From Rheinheimera aquimaris (lineage in GTDB: Bacteria > Pseudomonadota > Gammaproteobacteria > Enterobacterales > Alteromonadaceae), in assembly GCF_020531985.1 (NCBI RefSeq), contig NZ_JAJAVQ010000002.1, positions 847,291 to 911,290 on the forward strand: a DNA stretch of 64,000 nt. The letters run 5' to 3'. The notes beneath the pieces were generated by a model. The model ran no database searches. It was not told the origin of the DNA and saw only the letters and a program-made list of their open reading frames with translations. The position numbers and the translations under genes were made by a program. This document shows, in pieces, positions 1 to 10,360 of the stretch. The first letter of the stretch is position 1. Each line of letters begins with the position of its first letter.

Positions 1-79
1 CCGGATTGTCGTCTGAGATGTAATCGACAATAGCGAGTAAATCTGCCCTGGCGCCCGGTTTCCAATTAAGCTTTGGCAC
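1..79 (-). CDS. RelE/ParE-family toxin, N-terminal fragment (runs off the window)
   Basis: Reading leftwards from a GTG at 79-77, 26 codons stay open to the window edge and begin (M)PKLNWKPGARADLLAIV, then DYISDDNP. A basic start followed by an 'ARADLLAI.DYI..DNP' helix is the usual N-terminus of ParE/RelE-type toxins, which act as gyrase poisons or mRNA interferases. The start lies inside the last 14 bases of the antitoxin gene, the tight overlap expected of a toxin-antitoxin pair. Only about a quarter of the protein is visible, so the subfamily (ParE or RelE) cannot be decided. Confidence 0.7.
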   Translation of the reverse strand, partial: MPKLNWKPGARADLLAIVDYISDDNP

Positions 80-359
80 GGCGCTTTTTATCTATCAGAG
101 CCTGAACTTCGTCCATTACATCGCTATGTCGTACGGCAGGAGAGTTGTCATTAAGGGCTTCAGTCACCTTAGCTTTGAACCAGTTATCATAAGATTTTTC
201 ATCAGCAATAAGTGCTGGCGGCAGTCCTCCCTCTTTTGATATACGGGTGAGTAAAATACGTACAGCGTCAGATACCGTTAAACCGGCATTAGCCAGTTTT
301 TCTGCTGCGTCGGCTTTTAATGCGTCGTCTACCCGTACATGTATCATTGAGCTTGCCAT
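66..359 (-). CDS. RelB/DinJ-family antitoxin
   Basis: This is a 97-residue protein beginning MASSMIHVRVDDALK. The N-terminus has the ribbon-helix-helix look of RelB/DinJ antitoxins: beta strand MIHVRVDD, then helices through KADAAEKLANAGLTVSDAVRI. The C-terminal half (EVQALIDKKRRAKA) is charged and would wrap the toxin. An in-frame upstream start would add 40 residues, but the family pattern begins at this ATG, so I chose it. Its 3' end overlaps the toxin start by 14 bases. The pair is probably autoregulated through the inverted repeat at 396-411. Confidence 0.8.
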   Translation of the reverse strand: MASSMIHVRVDDALKADAAEKLANAGLTVSDAVRILLTRISKEGGLPPALIADEKSYDNWFKAKVTEALNDNSPAVRHSDVMDEVQALIDKKRRAKA

Positions 360-395
360 GAGAAATACCGTGATTTGCTGTAGGTTGAAAGTATG

Positions 396-411
396 TATCT
401 CATTTGAGATA
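396..411 (-). promoter_or_regulatory. Inverted repeat, candidate operator of the RelB-like antitoxin
   Basis: TATCTC-ATTT-GAGATA is a perfect 6-bp inverted repeat about 37 bases upstream of the chosen antitoxin start. Ribbon-helix-helix antitoxins usually bind short palindromes in their own promoter, so this is a plausible autoregulatory site. That role is an inference from position and symmetry. Confidence 0.4.
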
Positions 412-433
412 TCGTCTATTGTAAATTGGTAAT

Positions 434-1093
434 TCAGGCTGCCCATAGTGCCATGCGGGCTAAAAATGCCTGGCCCCATGGCGATAACAGCCAGATAACC
501 AACAAGGCATTACCAAGGATGACAAAACCGAACTCACGGCGGAATGACATTTTGCTGCGCTTATGCGCCAGCTGCTGCTGGGCGAGGTAAGCACCGGGCC
601 AGCCGCCAATCAGGCTGAATAATTGCAGCGTTTCTTCGGTTAGCCGGTTGCCATGGCGGGCTATGGCGGCTTCTTTATCGGCTTTATATAACCAGTAGGT
701 AAAAATGCTGGCTTCTACGTATAGCAGCGGCAGTACATATAACAGCTTGCCAAACAGCAGGGCTATGACCACTGCGATAAAAAAGGCCAGCCGGAACAGC
801 AGGGCAGTGTGGTTGGCATAGGCAATATCGGCAGCGCCCTGCAGCATGCGGGCTGACATTTTTTTAAACTGCGACTCGGCAGGGGCCGTGGCAAAGCGCC
901 AGGGGGCGGCAATGTTGCGCTGCCGTTTGTCTTGGCTGAGGCTAAATTGCAGTTTATCGCCGGGTTTTGGCCGATCGCCCACGCCCGCCATATCGCGGAT
1001 ATGGAAAAACAGTTTCTCACCGCTCTGGTCGCACAATACAAAGCCAAAGCCTTTATCGTCACGCCAGAATACTACGGTACCGGTCAGCTGCAT
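434..1093 (-). CDS. Cold-shock domain / DUF1294 membrane protein
   Basis: The protein is 219 residues long. Residues 1-65 form a cold-shock domain with RNP-like motifs KGFGFV (about 14-19) and LFFHI (about 28-32), so this part should bind single-stranded RNA or DNA. From about residue 95 there are hydrophobic segments and the DUF1294 signature GGWPGAYLAQQQ, with a final membrane helix near 190-210. The CSD-DUF1294 fusion is a known but functionally uncharacterised architecture in proteobacteria, probably placing a nucleic-acid-binding domain on the inner membrane. It lies upstream of the RelB-like gene on the same strand but looks like an independent gene. Confidence 0.85.
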   Translation of the reverse strand: MQLTGTVVFWRDDKGFGFVLCDQSGEKLFFHIRDMAGVGDRPKPGDKLQFSLSQDKRQRNIAAPWRFATAPAESQFKKMSARMLQGAADIAYANHTALLFRLAFFIAVVIALLFGKLLYVLPLLYVEASIFTYWLYKADKEAAIARHGNRLTEETLQLFSLIGGWPGAYLAQQQLAHKRSKMSFRREFGFVILGNALLVIWLLSPWGQAFLARMALWAA

Positions 1094-1183
1094 TTGCTGT
1101 TCCTGTATTAATGCCTTGTCGGTGAGACCAAAACGTTACGGCAGAAGTTTAATATTTTGCAGCCAAATACTGGCTTTCAGTGT

Positions 1184-1546
1184 TTATGGATTTTGTTTTA
1201 AATGGTTTAACAGTTGGTCCAGCTGATGACTAAGCGGAGGTAATGCTTGCGTGGCTGTGTCCCAAACGACGTCTAGATTGATATCGAAATAACCGTGAGC
1301 AATTCGGTTGCGCATACCTTTCATGCTGCGCCAGGGAATATCATCATGCCGTGCAGAAAACTCCGGATATAACTGCAACACTTTTGTTGCGTTCTCACCC
1401 AATACCAGCAAGTTCAATACTACAGCCTGCTGCGTTTTTTTATCAGCTAAAAAGTCTGCCTTCTCAATTCCTTCAATGTAGGAGCGGGCTAGAAACACAG
1501 ACTCCTGCATTTGCTCGATGTAAGTTAAAATTCGGTTTATTTTCAT
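1184..1546 (-). CDS. hepT: HepT-family (DUF86) ribonuclease toxin
   Basis: This 120-residue all-helical protein carries the HEPN RX4HXY signature as R79-NRIA-H84-G-Y86. In characterised HepT proteins R and H form the RNase site of a dimer, and the tyrosine is adenylylated by the partner antitoxin. The gene starts inside the stop codon of the upstream nucleotidyltransferase (4-base ATGA overlap at 1543-1546), which indicates translational coupling as a type VII module. All expected signature residues are present, so the toxin looks intact. Confidence 0.9.
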   Translation of the reverse strand: MKINRILTYIEQMQESVFLARSYIEGIEKADFLADKKTQQAVVLNLLVLGENATKVLQLYPEFSARHDDIPWRSMKGMRNRIAHGYFDINLDVVWDTATQALPPLSHQLDQLLNHLKQNP

Positions 1547-1833
1547 ACAGGTACGGCTTGTCTGAGTATTGATACCCGTATTTTTTCTGGTAAATCGCCA
1601 GGTGTTAACAGGTCTACCGGTACTCCCAATGCTTCTTCAAGCATTAACTGCAATTCGCCCAAATCAAATAACGTTGTGCCTGGTAAGGTGTCTACCAATA
1701 AGTCTAAATCACTGCCCTCAGTGTCTTTGGCCATAGCCACCGAGCCAAATATACGTGGATTGGTCGCTTTATATCGAGCTACCAAAGTGTGTATAAGTGC
1801 CCTGTTGTGTGACAGTGCATCTGATGGCCGCAT
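1543..1833 (-). CDS. mntA: MntA-family minimal nucleotidyltransferase antitoxin
   Basis: The protein is 96 residues. It has the minimal nucleotidyltransferase motif GS(X9)SDLDLL: G30-S31 and S41-D-L-D-L-L46, with the two aspartates as metal ligands. Known MntA enzymes transfer AMP to the Tyr of the HepT RX4HXY motif, neutralising the toxin. I chose the ATG at 1833 because a GGAG lies six bases before it; an in-frame ATG at 1854 would add seven residues. The stop overlaps the hepT start, so the two genes form one operon. Confidence 0.88.
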   Translation of the reverse strand: MRPSDALSHNRALIHTLVARYKATNPRIFGSVAMAKDTEGSDLDLLVDTLPGTTLFDLGELQLMLEEALGVPVDLLTPGDLPEKIRVSILRQAVPV

Positions 1834-1882
1834 AATAGTCTCCAAGTTTTTCACTTAGTGTGCAGTATAGGGTAATTTTCCG

Positions 1883-2804
<922 letters not shown>

Positions 2805-2817
2805 TTTGTAAGATGTA

Positions 2818-3351
2818 TTAGTTGTGCTGGATAAGGGTAAGCTGATTGCCTTGCTGGTGGAATTCTAACTGTTTTAGCGCGCTCATGCCCAGTAATATCT
2901 CGGCGCTGCCATCCAGGTTACCCAGCTGCGGCACGATAACGGCGTCGATGTTATACAGCCGGATATCGCCCAGTTGCAGGCTGTCTACCTGGCTTTGATA
3001 CGCCTGCGCTATACCATTGGCGGTGCTTACCTGTACCTCGCGGCCAAAAGGCAAATTTAGCTGGCGGGCGGTGCCGGCATCAATGGCAATAGTGGTGGCG
3101 CCGGTGTCGAGCATAAAATTAACCGGCGTATTGTTAACCAGAGCCGTGCCGACATAATGGCCGCTTTTGTTACGGATCAGCACAGTGCGGGTTTCGCCAC
3201 TACTGCCGGTTACGCTGCGCAGTTGCTGGTTTGGGTTAAGCTGTTTGCTGATGGTGTCCTGAAAAAATAAAAACAGCAGCACCATCAGAATAAGCCAGGC
3301 AATAATAGCGAAGGTCTTACCATATTTGTTTGTTGGCTCAGGTGCTTGCAT
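2818..3351 (-). CDS. Single-pass membrane retropepsin-like aspartic protease (TIGR02281-type)
   Basis: The protein has 177 residues. One N-terminal membrane helix (about 14-31, AIIAWLILMVLLFLFF) anchors a periplasmic clan-AA domain with the catalytic signature FMLDTGATTIAI, the DTGA being the single-domain aspartic protease active site that dimerises like retropepsin. A second family element, ILLGMSALKQLEF, follows near the C-terminus. A strong AGGAGG six bases upstream fixes the start. The substrate is unknown for this family. It is transcribed convergently-in-line with nadC and divergently from ampD. Confidence 0.85.
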   Translation of the reverse strand: MQAPEPTNKYGKTFAIIAWLILMVLLFLFFQDTISKQLNPNQQLRSVTGSSGETRTVLIRNKSGHYVGTALVNNTPVNFMLDTGATTIAIDAGTARQLNLPFGREVQVSTANGIAQAYQSQVDSLQLGDIRLYNIDAVIVPQLGNLDGSAEILLGMSALKQLEFHQQGNQLTLIQHN

Positions 3352-3417
3352 TAATAACCTCCTGCATTGACAATAGCGCTATAGCTTACTGACCCTGCCG
3401 GTTAAAGGCAAAACATC

Positions 3418-3984
3418 ATGACTGCTACTCTACCTGTTGTCACAGAGCGTCATAGCCCTCATTACGATGACCGCCCGCACGCGGAAACGGTTAGCCTGTT
3501 GGTGATCCACAATATCAGCCTGCCAGCCGGCGAATTTGCCAAAGTACCACAGCATAGCTATGTGGACGCGCTGTTTATGGGCAAGCTTGATTGCACAGCA
3601 CACCCAAGCTTTGTCGGTCTTGCCGGAGTGAGGGTATCGGCGCATTGCGTGATCTGGCGTGACGGCAGCATTTTTCAGTATGTGCCTTTTGCCAAACGCG
3701 CCTGGCATGCCGGTGTCAGCAATTTTGCCGGCCGTGCGCGCTGTAACGATTTTTCTATCGGCATAGAATTAGAAGGCACCGATAATTTACCGTATACTGA
3801 TCAGCAATATAAAAGCCTGATTAACCTGACACTAATGATAATGCAGCAGTATCCGGCTATTACGCCTGAGCGAATAGCTGGCCATTGTGATATTGCGCCC
3901 GGGCGCAAAACCGACCCCGGCGCGGCGTTTGACTGGATGCGCTACCGCGACGCGATAAAAAGTGCGCTAAACAAGCCGATTTAA
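3418..3984 (+). CDS. ampD: 1,6-anhydro-N-acetylmuramyl-L-alanine amidase
   Basis: This 188-residue cytosolic zinc amidase removes the peptide from anhydromuropeptides during cell-wall recycling; its loss raises anhydromuropeptides that induce AmpC beta-lactamases. Visible family features are VIHNISLPAGEF with the first zinc His, RVSAHCVIWRDGSIFQYVPF, RCNDFSIGIELEGTDNLPYT and the C-terminal GHCDIAPGRKTDPG with the remaining His/Asp ligands. Length equals the E. coli enzyme. It is followed after 12 bases by ampE, so the two form an operon. Confidence 0.96.
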   Translation: MTATLPVVTERHSPHYDDRPHAETVSLLVIHNISLPAGEFAKVPQHSYVDALFMGKLDCTAHPSFVGLAGVRVSAHCVIWRDGSIFQYVPFAKRAWHAGVSNFAGRARCNDFSIGIELEGTDNLPYTDQQYKSLINLTLMIMQQYPAITPERIAGHCDIAPGRKTDPGAAFDWMRYRDAIKSALNKPI

Positions 3985-3996
3985 GGAGTTTTCGCT

Positions 3997-4848
3997 ATGA
4001 CATTAATCAGTATGCTGCTGGCACTTATTATTGAGCGTCTTGCCGTGCGCAGTGATGCCTGGCAAGCCAGCCGTTATGCCAGCGCTTATGTGCGTTTTAC
4101 CGCCCGCTCCGGCCTGAGTAAGCTTGCCGCCAATAGCCTGGGCTGGTACTTGTGGCTGATACTGCCGGGCGCTGTTGTGGCTTTATTGCTGCATCTGGCA
4201 GACAGCCATTTGCTGAGTCTGGTGGTCAATACGCTGGTATTGCTGGTGGGGCTTGGCTGCTGGCATTATCGTCAGCTGTATAAGCAGTATTTAAATGCTA
4301 TGGACAGAGGCGATGAAGAAGCGGCGTTTATTGCTATGCAGCAAATACGCACTGATATGGGTAGCAACAAAGAGCAGCACAGTTATGGTCAGCTCTTGGT
4401 GTGGCTGAATTTTCGTTACTACGCTGCTGTAGTGTTCTGGTTTTTACTACTGGGTGCGTTCGGCGTTATTACCTATGCCCTGGTGCGGCATTTACAGGAA
4501 GCTGTGGCAGAAGACGATGCAGCCAGTTATACCGCCTGTAGTAATAGTAAGGCTGTGCCTTGTGTAGCGCACTGGGCCAACTGGTTTCCGGCCCGGTTGT
4601 TTGGCTTAGGCTTTGCACTGGTGGGGCATTTCTCCCGCGCCTCTACCGCGTTACTGGGCTACTTTCTTGATTTTACCGCCGACAACGAGCAGGTGGTGGT
4701 AGATGTAGCAACCGCTGCCGAACCATTGCCGGCAGACAGTTTAAATACGCTGGAAGATACCAGCTATATGGTGCAGCTTGCTAAACGCAATATGCTGTTT
4801 TTCCTGGCCTTTACCGCCATTCTGACGTTAAGTGGCTGGTTAGGCTGA
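3997..4848 (+). CDS. ampE: AmpE-like inner membrane protein (CobD/CbiB-related fold)
   Basis: The protein has 283 residues and several membrane segments: about 47-65, 70-88, 144-163, 195-215 and a C-terminal one at 265-282. It starts MTLISMLLALIIERL, as AmpE proteins do, and keeps the conserved motifs FRYYAAVVFWFLLLGAFG and GHFSRASTALLGYFLDF. AmpE is a putative signalling or regulatory membrane protein linked with AmpD in beta-lactamase control; its biochemical role is unsettled. A GGAG eleven bases upstream supports the start. A terminator follows the gene. Confidence 0.92.
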   Translation: MTLISMLLALIIERLAVRSDAWQASRYASAYVRFTARSGLSKLAANSLGWYLWLILPGAVVALLLHLADSHLLSLVVNTLVLLVGLGCWHYRQLYKQYLNAMDRGDEEAAFIAMQQIRTDMGSNKEQHSYGQLLVWLNFRYYAAVVFWFLLLGAFGVITYALVRHLQEAVAEDDAASYTACSNSKAVPCVAHWANWFPARLFGLGFALVGHFSRASTALLGYFLDFTADNEQVVVDVATAAEPLPADSLNTLEDTSYMVQLAKRNMLFFLAFTAILTLSGWLG

Positions 4849-4864
4849 TTAGAGTTTTGCTATC

Positions 4865-4890
4865 AAGGCGCCGATATGGCGCCTTTTTTA
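4865..4890 (+). terminator. Rho-independent terminator after ampDE
   Basis: A GGCGCC-GATAT-GGCGCC hairpin (extended by AA/TT) is followed directly by seven T residues, 17 bases after the ampE stop. Confidence 0.9.
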
Positions 4891-4949
4891 TTGCTGCCTG
4901 TTATCGAGATTACCGCAGGCGGAAAATGCGTTACCTGCCTTGCTCGTAC

Positions 4950-4965
4950 CCTGGTCAGACCAATT
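4950..4965. promoter_or_regulatory. Second, weaker PdhR-type box upstream of pdhR
   Basis: CTGGTCAGACCAATT contains the palindrome TGGT-CAG-ACCA (4952-4962) and matches the PdhR consensus ATTGGTNNNACCAAT with deviations only at the left end. It sits about 145 bases upstream of the perfect operator, so the two could support cooperative binding or looping. Confidence 0.55.
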
Positions 4966-5093
4966 CTAATGGTTTGTTTCATACGCTTGTCATTCTGAGT
5001 TAATACTCTAACTATTTTCCGTTTTTGCCTTTGCCGGTATTCTCTGCTTTATTTACATGCCGGGCAGAAACTGCTACCTTATCGCCACTAAAA

Positions 5094-5113
5094 TATAATT
5101 GGTAAGACCAATT
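5094..5113 (+). promoter_or_regulatory. pdhR promoter -10 overlapped by a perfect PdhR operator
   Basis: The 17-bp palindrome AATTGGT-AAG-ACCAATT (5097-5113) is a perfect match to the known PdhR box. It overlaps a consensus -10 hexamer TATAAT at 5094-5099, placing repressor binding over the promoter. The matching -35 (CTGCTA, 5071-5076, 17-bp spacer) is weak. In E. coli the pyruvate-responsive repressor PdhR binds the same kind of site in its own promoter and controls the pdhR-aceEF-lpd operon; the same autoregulation is inferred here. The 4849-5169 gap otherwise holds only the ampDE terminator and the weaker box. Confidence 0.88.
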
Positions 5114-5169
5114 TACAGTGGCGGATTGGCTCTGTAACGGAAAATACCAGATAGCAAACTTGGCAGCGC

Positions 5170-5928
5170 ATGGCAGATTTTAAAATTAAACCGGCAAAAC
5201 TCTCTGACCGCATTGTCGAGCAACTGGAAAACATGTTGCTTGAAGGCAGTTTTGCGCCGGGGCAGAAATTGCCGCCAGAGCGTGATTTAGCCGACATGTT
5301 TGCCGTATCGCGGCCATCGCTGCGCGAAGCTATTCAAAAGCTGGAAGCCAAAGGCCTGGTCAGCCGCCGTCAGGGTGGTGGCACTTATGTCTGTGACAAC
5401 CTGGCTGTTGGCCTGACCGACCCGCTGTTTGCGCTGATTGCCCGCCACCCGGAATCGCAGTTTGATTTACTGGAGTTTCGCCACGCGCTGGAGGGTATTT
5501 GTGCCTATTACGCCGCATTGCGTGGTACGGCTGCCGATTTTGCCCAAATTACCGCGCATTACGATGCAATATGCCAGGCACAGCAGTTAAACGACATTGA
5601 CCGTGAAGCCAAAGCGGTCGGCAGTTTTTATCTGGCAGTAGCCGAAGCGTCACACAATGTGGTGTTACTGCATTTGGTGCGCGGCTTAACGCCATTGGTG
5701 GAGCAGAATATCCGCTTAAACCTGGAAACCCTGCAGCAAAAGGAAGGCATTGTCAGCCAGCTAAATGCACACCGGCAACGGCTGATGCAGGCTGTTATCA
5801 ACGGCGAGCCGGAAAAGGCGCGTCAGGCCAGCAATGGCCATTTGGCTTTTATTGAAGAAGCGCTGCTGGAAGTGGGCAAAGAACGTTCGCGTATTGAACG
5901 TTCGTTGCGCCGTACCCAGCAGGGTTAA
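5170..5928 (+). CDS. pdhR: Pyruvate dehydrogenase complex repressor (GntR/FadR family)
   Basis: The 252-residue protein has an N-terminal winged helix (residues 10-75) with PPERDLADMFAVSRPSLREA and the wing GLVSRRQGGGTYV, followed by an all-helical FadR C-terminal ligand domain (about 90-230) starting FDLLEFRHALEG. It should repress the pyruvate dehydrogenase operon until pyruvate binds. It is the first gene before aceE, separated by 61 bases, with its own operator in the promoter. The length fits E. coli PdhR (254). LldR-type lactate repressors are the nearest alternative, but context argues for PdhR. Confidence 0.95.
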   Translation: MADFKIKPAKLSDRIVEQLENMLLEGSFAPGQKLPPERDLADMFAVSRPSLREAIQKLEAKGLVSRRQGGGTYVCDNLAVGLTDPLFALIARHPESQFDLLEFRHALEGICAYYAALRGTAADFAQITAHYDAICQAQQLNDIDREAKAVGSFYLAVAEASHNVVLLHLVRGLTPLVEQNIRLNLETLQQKEGIVSQLNAHRQRLMQAVINGEPEKARQASNGHLAFIEEALLEVGKERSRIERSLRRTQQG

Positions 5929-5989
5929 TAACAATTTTAACGCACATGCATGTATAGCACAGGCGTGCATAACCAAAGGAAACCTCGAT

Positions 5990-8656
5990 ATGTCTGAAGT
6001 CAGTAAAGTTGACATCGACGCTCTGGAAACCAAAGAGTGGCTTGAAGCGCTGGAATCGGTAGTTCGCACTGAAGGGGTCGAGCGGGCACAGTTCCTGCTG
6101 GAGAAAGTGCTGGAAGAAGCCCGGTTAGAAGGCGTAGACATGCCAACCGGCGTCACCACCAACTACATTAATACCATTCCTCCGCAGCAAGAACCGGCTT
6201 ACCCGGGCGATGTTAATCTGGAACGGCGTATTCGTTCGGTGATCCGCTGGAACGCCATTATGATTGTACTGCGTGGCTCGAAAAAAGAGCTGGATTTAGG
6301 CGGCCATATGGCGTCTTACCAGTCATCTGCCGCGTTTTACGAAACCTGTTTTAACCACTTCTTCCGCGCGCCGAACGACAAAGACGGCGGCGACTTGGTG
6401 TATTATCAGGGCCATATTTCTCCGGGTATCTATGCCCGTGCTTTTGTAGAAGGCCGCTTAACTGCAGAGCAGCTCGACAGCTTCCGTCAGGAAGTAGACG
6501 GCAAGGGCTTATCAAGCTACCCGCACCCGAAATTAATGCCGGAATTCTGGCAGTTCCCAACGGTGTCGATGGGCCTTGGCCCTATCGCCTCTATTTACCA
6601 GGCACGATTCTTAAAGTATTTACACGGCCGTGGCTTAAAAGACACCAGCGCACAGCGCGTTTATGCCTTCTTAGGTGATGGTGAGATGGACGAGCCGGAA
6701 TCACGTGGTGCGATAAGCTTTGCCGCGCGCGAAAAGCTGGGCAACCTGTGTTACCTGATCAACTGTAACCTGCAGCGCCTCGATGGCCCGGTAATGGGTA
6801 ACGGTAAGATTATTCAGGAACTGGAAGGCTTGTTCCGCGGTGCGGGCTGGAACGTGATCAAAGTGGTGTGGGGCCGCGGCTGGGATAAACTGCTGGCGAA
6901 AGACACCACCGGTAAGCTGTTACAGCTGATGAACGAAACCATCGACGGTGACTACCAGACGTACAAAGCCAATGACGGTGCCTATGTGCGTAAGCACTTC
7001 TTCGGCCGTTACCCGGAAACGGCAGCGCTGGTTGCTGACATGACCGATGAAGAAATTTTCGCCTTAAAACGCGGCGGTCATGAGCCATCCAAACTGTTTG
7101 CTGCCTTTAAAGCCGCGCAGGAATGTACTGACAAACCGACTGTTATCCTGGCAAAAACCGTTAAAGGTTACGGCATGGGCGAAGCAGCAGAAGGTAAGAA
7201 CATTGCGCACCAGGTGAAGAAAATGGACATGACGCACGTGCTGCAATTGCGTAAACGTCTTGGCCTGGAAGACTACATCAGCGAAGAGCAGGTAGCCGAC
7301 TTACCGTACATCAAGCTGCCGGAAGGCTCGCCAGAGCTGGAATACCTGCATGCACGCCGTAAAGCGTTGCACGGTTACACGCCGGTACGTCTGCCAAACT
7401 TTACTAAAGCGCTGGCACTGCCTGAGCTGGGTGCTTTTGACGCCCTGCTGGAAGAGCAAAAGCGTGAAATCTCAACCACTATGGCCTATGTGCGCGCACT
7501 GAATATTCTGCTGAAAGATGAGCATATCGGTAAGCAAATTGTGCCGATTATTGCTGACGAAGCCCGTACCTTTGGTATGGAAGGCTTGTTCCGTCAAATC
7601 GGTATCTATAACCCTGGCGGCCAGAACTACACGCCGGAAGACCGCTCAGTAGTGAGTTACTACAAAGAAGATGTCGGTGGTCAGGTACTGCAGGAAGGTA
7701 TTAACGAGCTGGGCGCAATGTCATCCTGGGTGGCGGCGGCAACGTCGTACAGCACCAACGATTTACCGATGATCCCGTTTTATATCTACTACTCGATGTT
7801 TGGCTTCCAGCGCGTGGGCGATATGGCGTGGCTGGCAGGCGATCAGCAGGCGCGCGGCTTCTTATTAGGCGCAACTGCTGGCCGTACTACGTTAAACGGC
7901 GAAGGTTTACAGCACGAAGACGGCCACAGCCATATTCTGGCCGGCACCGTGCCGAACTGTATTTCATACGACCCGACTTATGCCTTTGAGCTGGCGGTGA
8001 TTATGCAAGACGGTATCCGCCGCATGTACGGTAAAGATCAGGAAAACATCTATTACTACATCACGGTAATGAACGAAAACTACCACCACCCGGCCATGCC
8101 AAAAGGCGCCGAGGAAGGTATTCGCCGTGGTATTTACAAGCTGGAGTCGCACAACGGCGATCGCGGCAAAGTACAGCTGATGGGCTCAGGCACTATTTTA
8201 AATGAAGTGCGTAAAGCTGCTGACATCTTAAGCAAAGACTACGGTGTAGCCTCTGACGTGTACTCTGTTACCTCGTTTAACGAGCTGGCACGTGATGGCC
8301 AGGATGTTGAGCGCTTTAACATGCTAAACCCGGACGCGAAAGAGAAAACGCCATACATTGCTACGGTAATGAACAGTGCACCGGCGATTGCCGCCACCGA
8401 CTACATGAAAAACTACGCCGATCAGGTTCGTGCTTTCATCCCGGCTAAGTCTTACAAGGTACTGGGTACCGACGGCTTTGGCCGCTCAGACAGCCGCGAG
8501 AACCTGCGCCGCCACTTTGAAGTTAACGCCGGCTACATTGTTGTGGCTGCGCTTAGCGAGCTGGTGAAGCAGGGCGAGTTGAAGAAAACCGTGGTCAGCG
8601 ACGCCATCAAGAAATTTGGCATCGACAGTGGCAAAACCAACCCGCTGTACGCATAA
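5990..8656 (+). CDS. aceE: Pyruvate dehydrogenase E1 component, homodimeric type
   Basis: The enzyme has 888 residues, almost the same as E. coli AceE (887). It is the thiamine-diphosphate-dependent decarboxylase that acetylates the lipoyl groups of AceF. ThDP/Mg binding is visible as [11 protein letters not shown] followed by [17 protein letters not shown], with the substrate-channel stretch [15 protein letters not shown] near the N-terminus. The start [17 protein letters not shown] follows AAAGGA by nine bases; an in-frame extension upstream overlaps pdhR and is not credible. Codon bias is strong, as expected of a highly expressed gene. aceF follows after 11 bases. Confidence 0.97.
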   Translation: MSEVSKVDIDALETKEWLEALESVVRTEGVERAQFLLEKVLEEARLEGVDMPTGVTTNYINTIPPQQEPAYPGDVNLERRIRSVIRWNAIMIVLRGSKKELDLGGHMASYQSSAAFYETCFNHFFRAPNDKDGGDLVYYQGHISPGIYARAFVEGRLTAEQLDSFRQEVDGKGLSSYPHPKLMPEFWQFPTVSMGLGPIASIYQARFLKYLHGRGLKDTSAQRVYAFLGDGEMDEPESRGAISFAAREKLGNLCYLINCNLQRLDGPVMGNGKIIQELEGLFRGAGWNVIKVVWGRGWDKLLAKDTTGKLLQLMNETIDGDYQTYKANDGAYVRKHFFGRYPETAALVADMTDEEIFALKRGGHEPSKLFAAFKAAQECTDKPTVILAKTVKGYGMGEAAEGKNIAHQVKKMDMTHVLQLRKRLGLEDYISEEQVADLPYIKLPEGSPELEYLHARRKALHGYTPVRLPNFTKALALPELGAFDALLEEQKREISTTMAYVRALNILLKDEHIGKQIVPIIADEARTFGMEGLFRQIGIYNPGGQNYTPEDRSVVSYYKEDVGGQVLQEGINELGAMSSWVAAATSYSTNDLPMIPFYIYYSMFGFQRVGDMAWLAGDQQARGFLLGATAGRTTLNGEGLQHEDGHSHILAGTVPNCISYDPTYAFELAVIMQDGIRRMYGKDQENIYYYITVMNENYHHPAMPKGAEEGIRRGIYKLESHNGDRGKVQLMGSGTILNEVRKAADILSKDYGVASDVYSVTSFNELARDGQDVERFNMLNPDAKEKTPYIATVMNSAPAIAATDYMKNYADQVRAFIPAKSYKVLGTDGFGRSDSRENLRRHFEVNAGYIVVAALSELVKQGELKKTVVSDAIKKFGIDSGKTNPLYA

Positions 8657-8667
8657 GAGGATTAACC

Positions 8668-10302
8668 ATGACGATTGAAATTCATGTTCCGGATATTGGT
8701 GCAGATGAAGTAGAAGTCACCGAAATTCTGGTCAAGGCAGGCGACAAGGTTGCGGTCGATCAGTCACTGCTTAGCGTTGAAGGTGATAAAGCCAGTATGG
8801 AAGTACCGGCAAGCGAAGCTGGTGTGGTAAAAAGCATCAACGTTAAAGTGGGCGATAAGGTAAAAACCGGCAGCCTGATCATGACCTTTGAAGGCGAGGG
8901 CGCAGCGAAAGAAGACGCAGCACCTGCCAAAGAAGAAGCTAAGAGCGACGCCAAAAGCGAAACCAAAGCAGACAAGCCAAAAAGTGGCGGCACTGCAGTA
9001 CAGGACGTAAAAGTACCGGATATCGGCGGCGACGCAGTAGAAGTTACTGAAATAATGGTAAAAGTTGGCGATACAGTAAGCGAAGAGCAATCTTTGCTGA
9101 GCGTAGAAGGCGACAAAGCCAGTATGGAAGTACCAGCACCTTTTGCCGGTAAGGTTAAAGAAATCAAAATCAATGTTGGCGATAAAGTATCGACCGGCAG
9201 CCTGATCATGGTATTTGAAACCGAAGGCGACGCCAGTGCCGATGCTGCCCCGGCTGCCGAGCCAAAAGCCGAAGCCAAAGCAGAAACGAAAACCGAAGCA
9301 GCTCCGGCGAAAACCGAAACAGCACCGGCAGCCTCTGCTGCGTCAGGCAGTGACGGCTTTGTTGAAAACAGCGCCTATGCCCACGCGTCGCCGGTGATCC
9401 GCCGTTTAGCGCGCGAGTTTGGTATCAACCTGGCGAAGGTGAAAGGCTCAGGCCGTAAAGGCCGCGTGGTGAAAGAAGACGTACAAAACTACGTTAAGCA
9501 GTTAGTGAAGCAGGTTGAAAGTGGCGCAGTAAGCTCTGGCGCTGGCAACAGCATGGGCTTTGACCTGATTGCCTGGCCAAAAGTCGACTTCAGCAAATTT
9601 GGCGAAGTTGAAGCCAAGCCACTGTCACGTATTCAGAAGTTATCCGGTGCTAACCTGCACCGTAACTGGGTACGTATTCCGCACGTGACCCAGTTCGATG
9701 AAGCTGACATCACCGGCCTGGAAGACTTCCGCAAAGAGCAGAACGCTATTGCCGACAAGAAAAAAATGGGCGTTAAGTACACACCGCTGGTGTTTATTAT
9801 GAAAGCGGTGGCCAAAGCGTTGGAAGAGTTCCCAACCTTTAACAGCTCATTGTCGGATGATGGCGCAAGCTTAATTCTGAAAAAATACGTGCACTTAGGT
9901 ATTGCCGTTGATACTCCAAATGGCCTGGTGGTACCGGTAGTACGTGATGTAAACAAAAAAGGCATTATCGAGCTGTCACGTGAGCTGCAGGACATCTCTG
10001 TTAAGGCTCGCGAAGGTAAACTGACTTCCAGCGATATGCAGGGCGGCTGTTTTACGATCTCAAGCCTCGGCGGCATTGGCGGTACGGCGTTTACGCCTAT
10101 TGTAAATGCGCCGGAAGTCGCCATATTAGGGGTGTCGAAGTCTGACATTAAGCCGAAATGGAACGGTAAAGAGTTTGAGCCAAAGCTGATGCTGCCGCTT
10201 AGCGTATCGTACGATCACCGCGTGATTGACGGCGCCCTGGCCGCACGTTTTACCGCCACACTGGCAGGTTATCTGGCTGATATTCGCCAAATTATTATGT
10301 AA
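8668..10302 (+). CDS. aceF: Dihydrolipoamide acetyltransferase, pyruvate dehydrogenase E2
   Basis: The protein has 544 residues. Two lipoyl domains carry the lipoylation motif GDKASMEV with lysines at about 41 and 150; they are joined by Ala/Lys/Glu-rich flexible linkers. A peripheral-subunit-binding domain follows (about 235-275, [17 protein letters not shown]), then the catalytic acetyltransferase core with DHRVIDG near the end. E. coli AceF has three lipoyl domains, so this is the two-domain version. The lipoyl repeats are also similar in nucleotide sequence, with near-identical stretches around 8770-8815 and 9098-9140. It is translated in operon with aceE and followed by a hairpin and terminator before lpd. 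Confidence 0.97.
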   Translation: MTIEIHVPDIGADEVEVTEILVKAGDKVAVDQSLLSVEGDKASMEVPASEAGVVKSINVKVGDKVKTGSLIMTFEGEGAAKEDAAPAKEEAKSDAKSETKADKPKSGGTAVQDVKVPDIGGDAVEVTEIMVKVGDTVSEEQSLLSVEGDKASMEVPAPFAGKVKEIKINVGDKVSTGSLIMVFETEGDASADAAPAAEPKAEAKAETKTEAAPAKTETAPAASAASGSDGFVENSAYAHASPVIRRLAREFGINLAKVKGSGRKGRVVKEDVQNYVKQLVKQVESGAVSSGAGNSMGFDLIAWPKVDFSKFGEVEAKPLSRIQKLSGANLHRNWVRIPHVTQFDEADITGLEDFRKEQNAIADKKKMGVKYTPLVFIMKAVAKALEEFPTFNSSLSDDGASLILKKYVHLGIAVDTPNGLVVPVVRDVNKKGIIELSRELQDISVKAREGKLTSSDMQGGCFTISSLGGIGGTAFTPIVNAPEVAILGVSKSDIKPKWNGKEFEPKLMLPLSVSYDHRVIDGALAARFTATLAGYLADIRQIIM

Positions 10303-10314
10303 CACCCTGTAGCG

Positions 10315-10359
10315 GAGCGAATTTTGTGTCCCGCACTGAAAAGTTACGGGACATCGCTC
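10315..10359 (+). other. Long stem-loop in the aceF-lpd intergenic region
   Basis: GAGCGA (10315-10320) plus TGTCCCG (10327-10333) pair perfectly with CGGGACA (10347-10353) and TCGCTC (10354-10359). A six-base one-sided bulge separates the two stems on the left arm and the loop is 13 bases. It begins 13 bases after the aceF stop and lies directly before the terminator, so it could protect the aceEF mRNA 3' end or influence termination. Confidence 0.7.
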
Positions 10360-10360
10360 A

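Noticed and set aside
8760..9278. Long open frames antisense to aceF lipoyl domains
   Set aside because: They mirror the repetitive, Ala/Lys-rich linkers and strongly biased codons of aceF; they have no start signals or family-like sequence.
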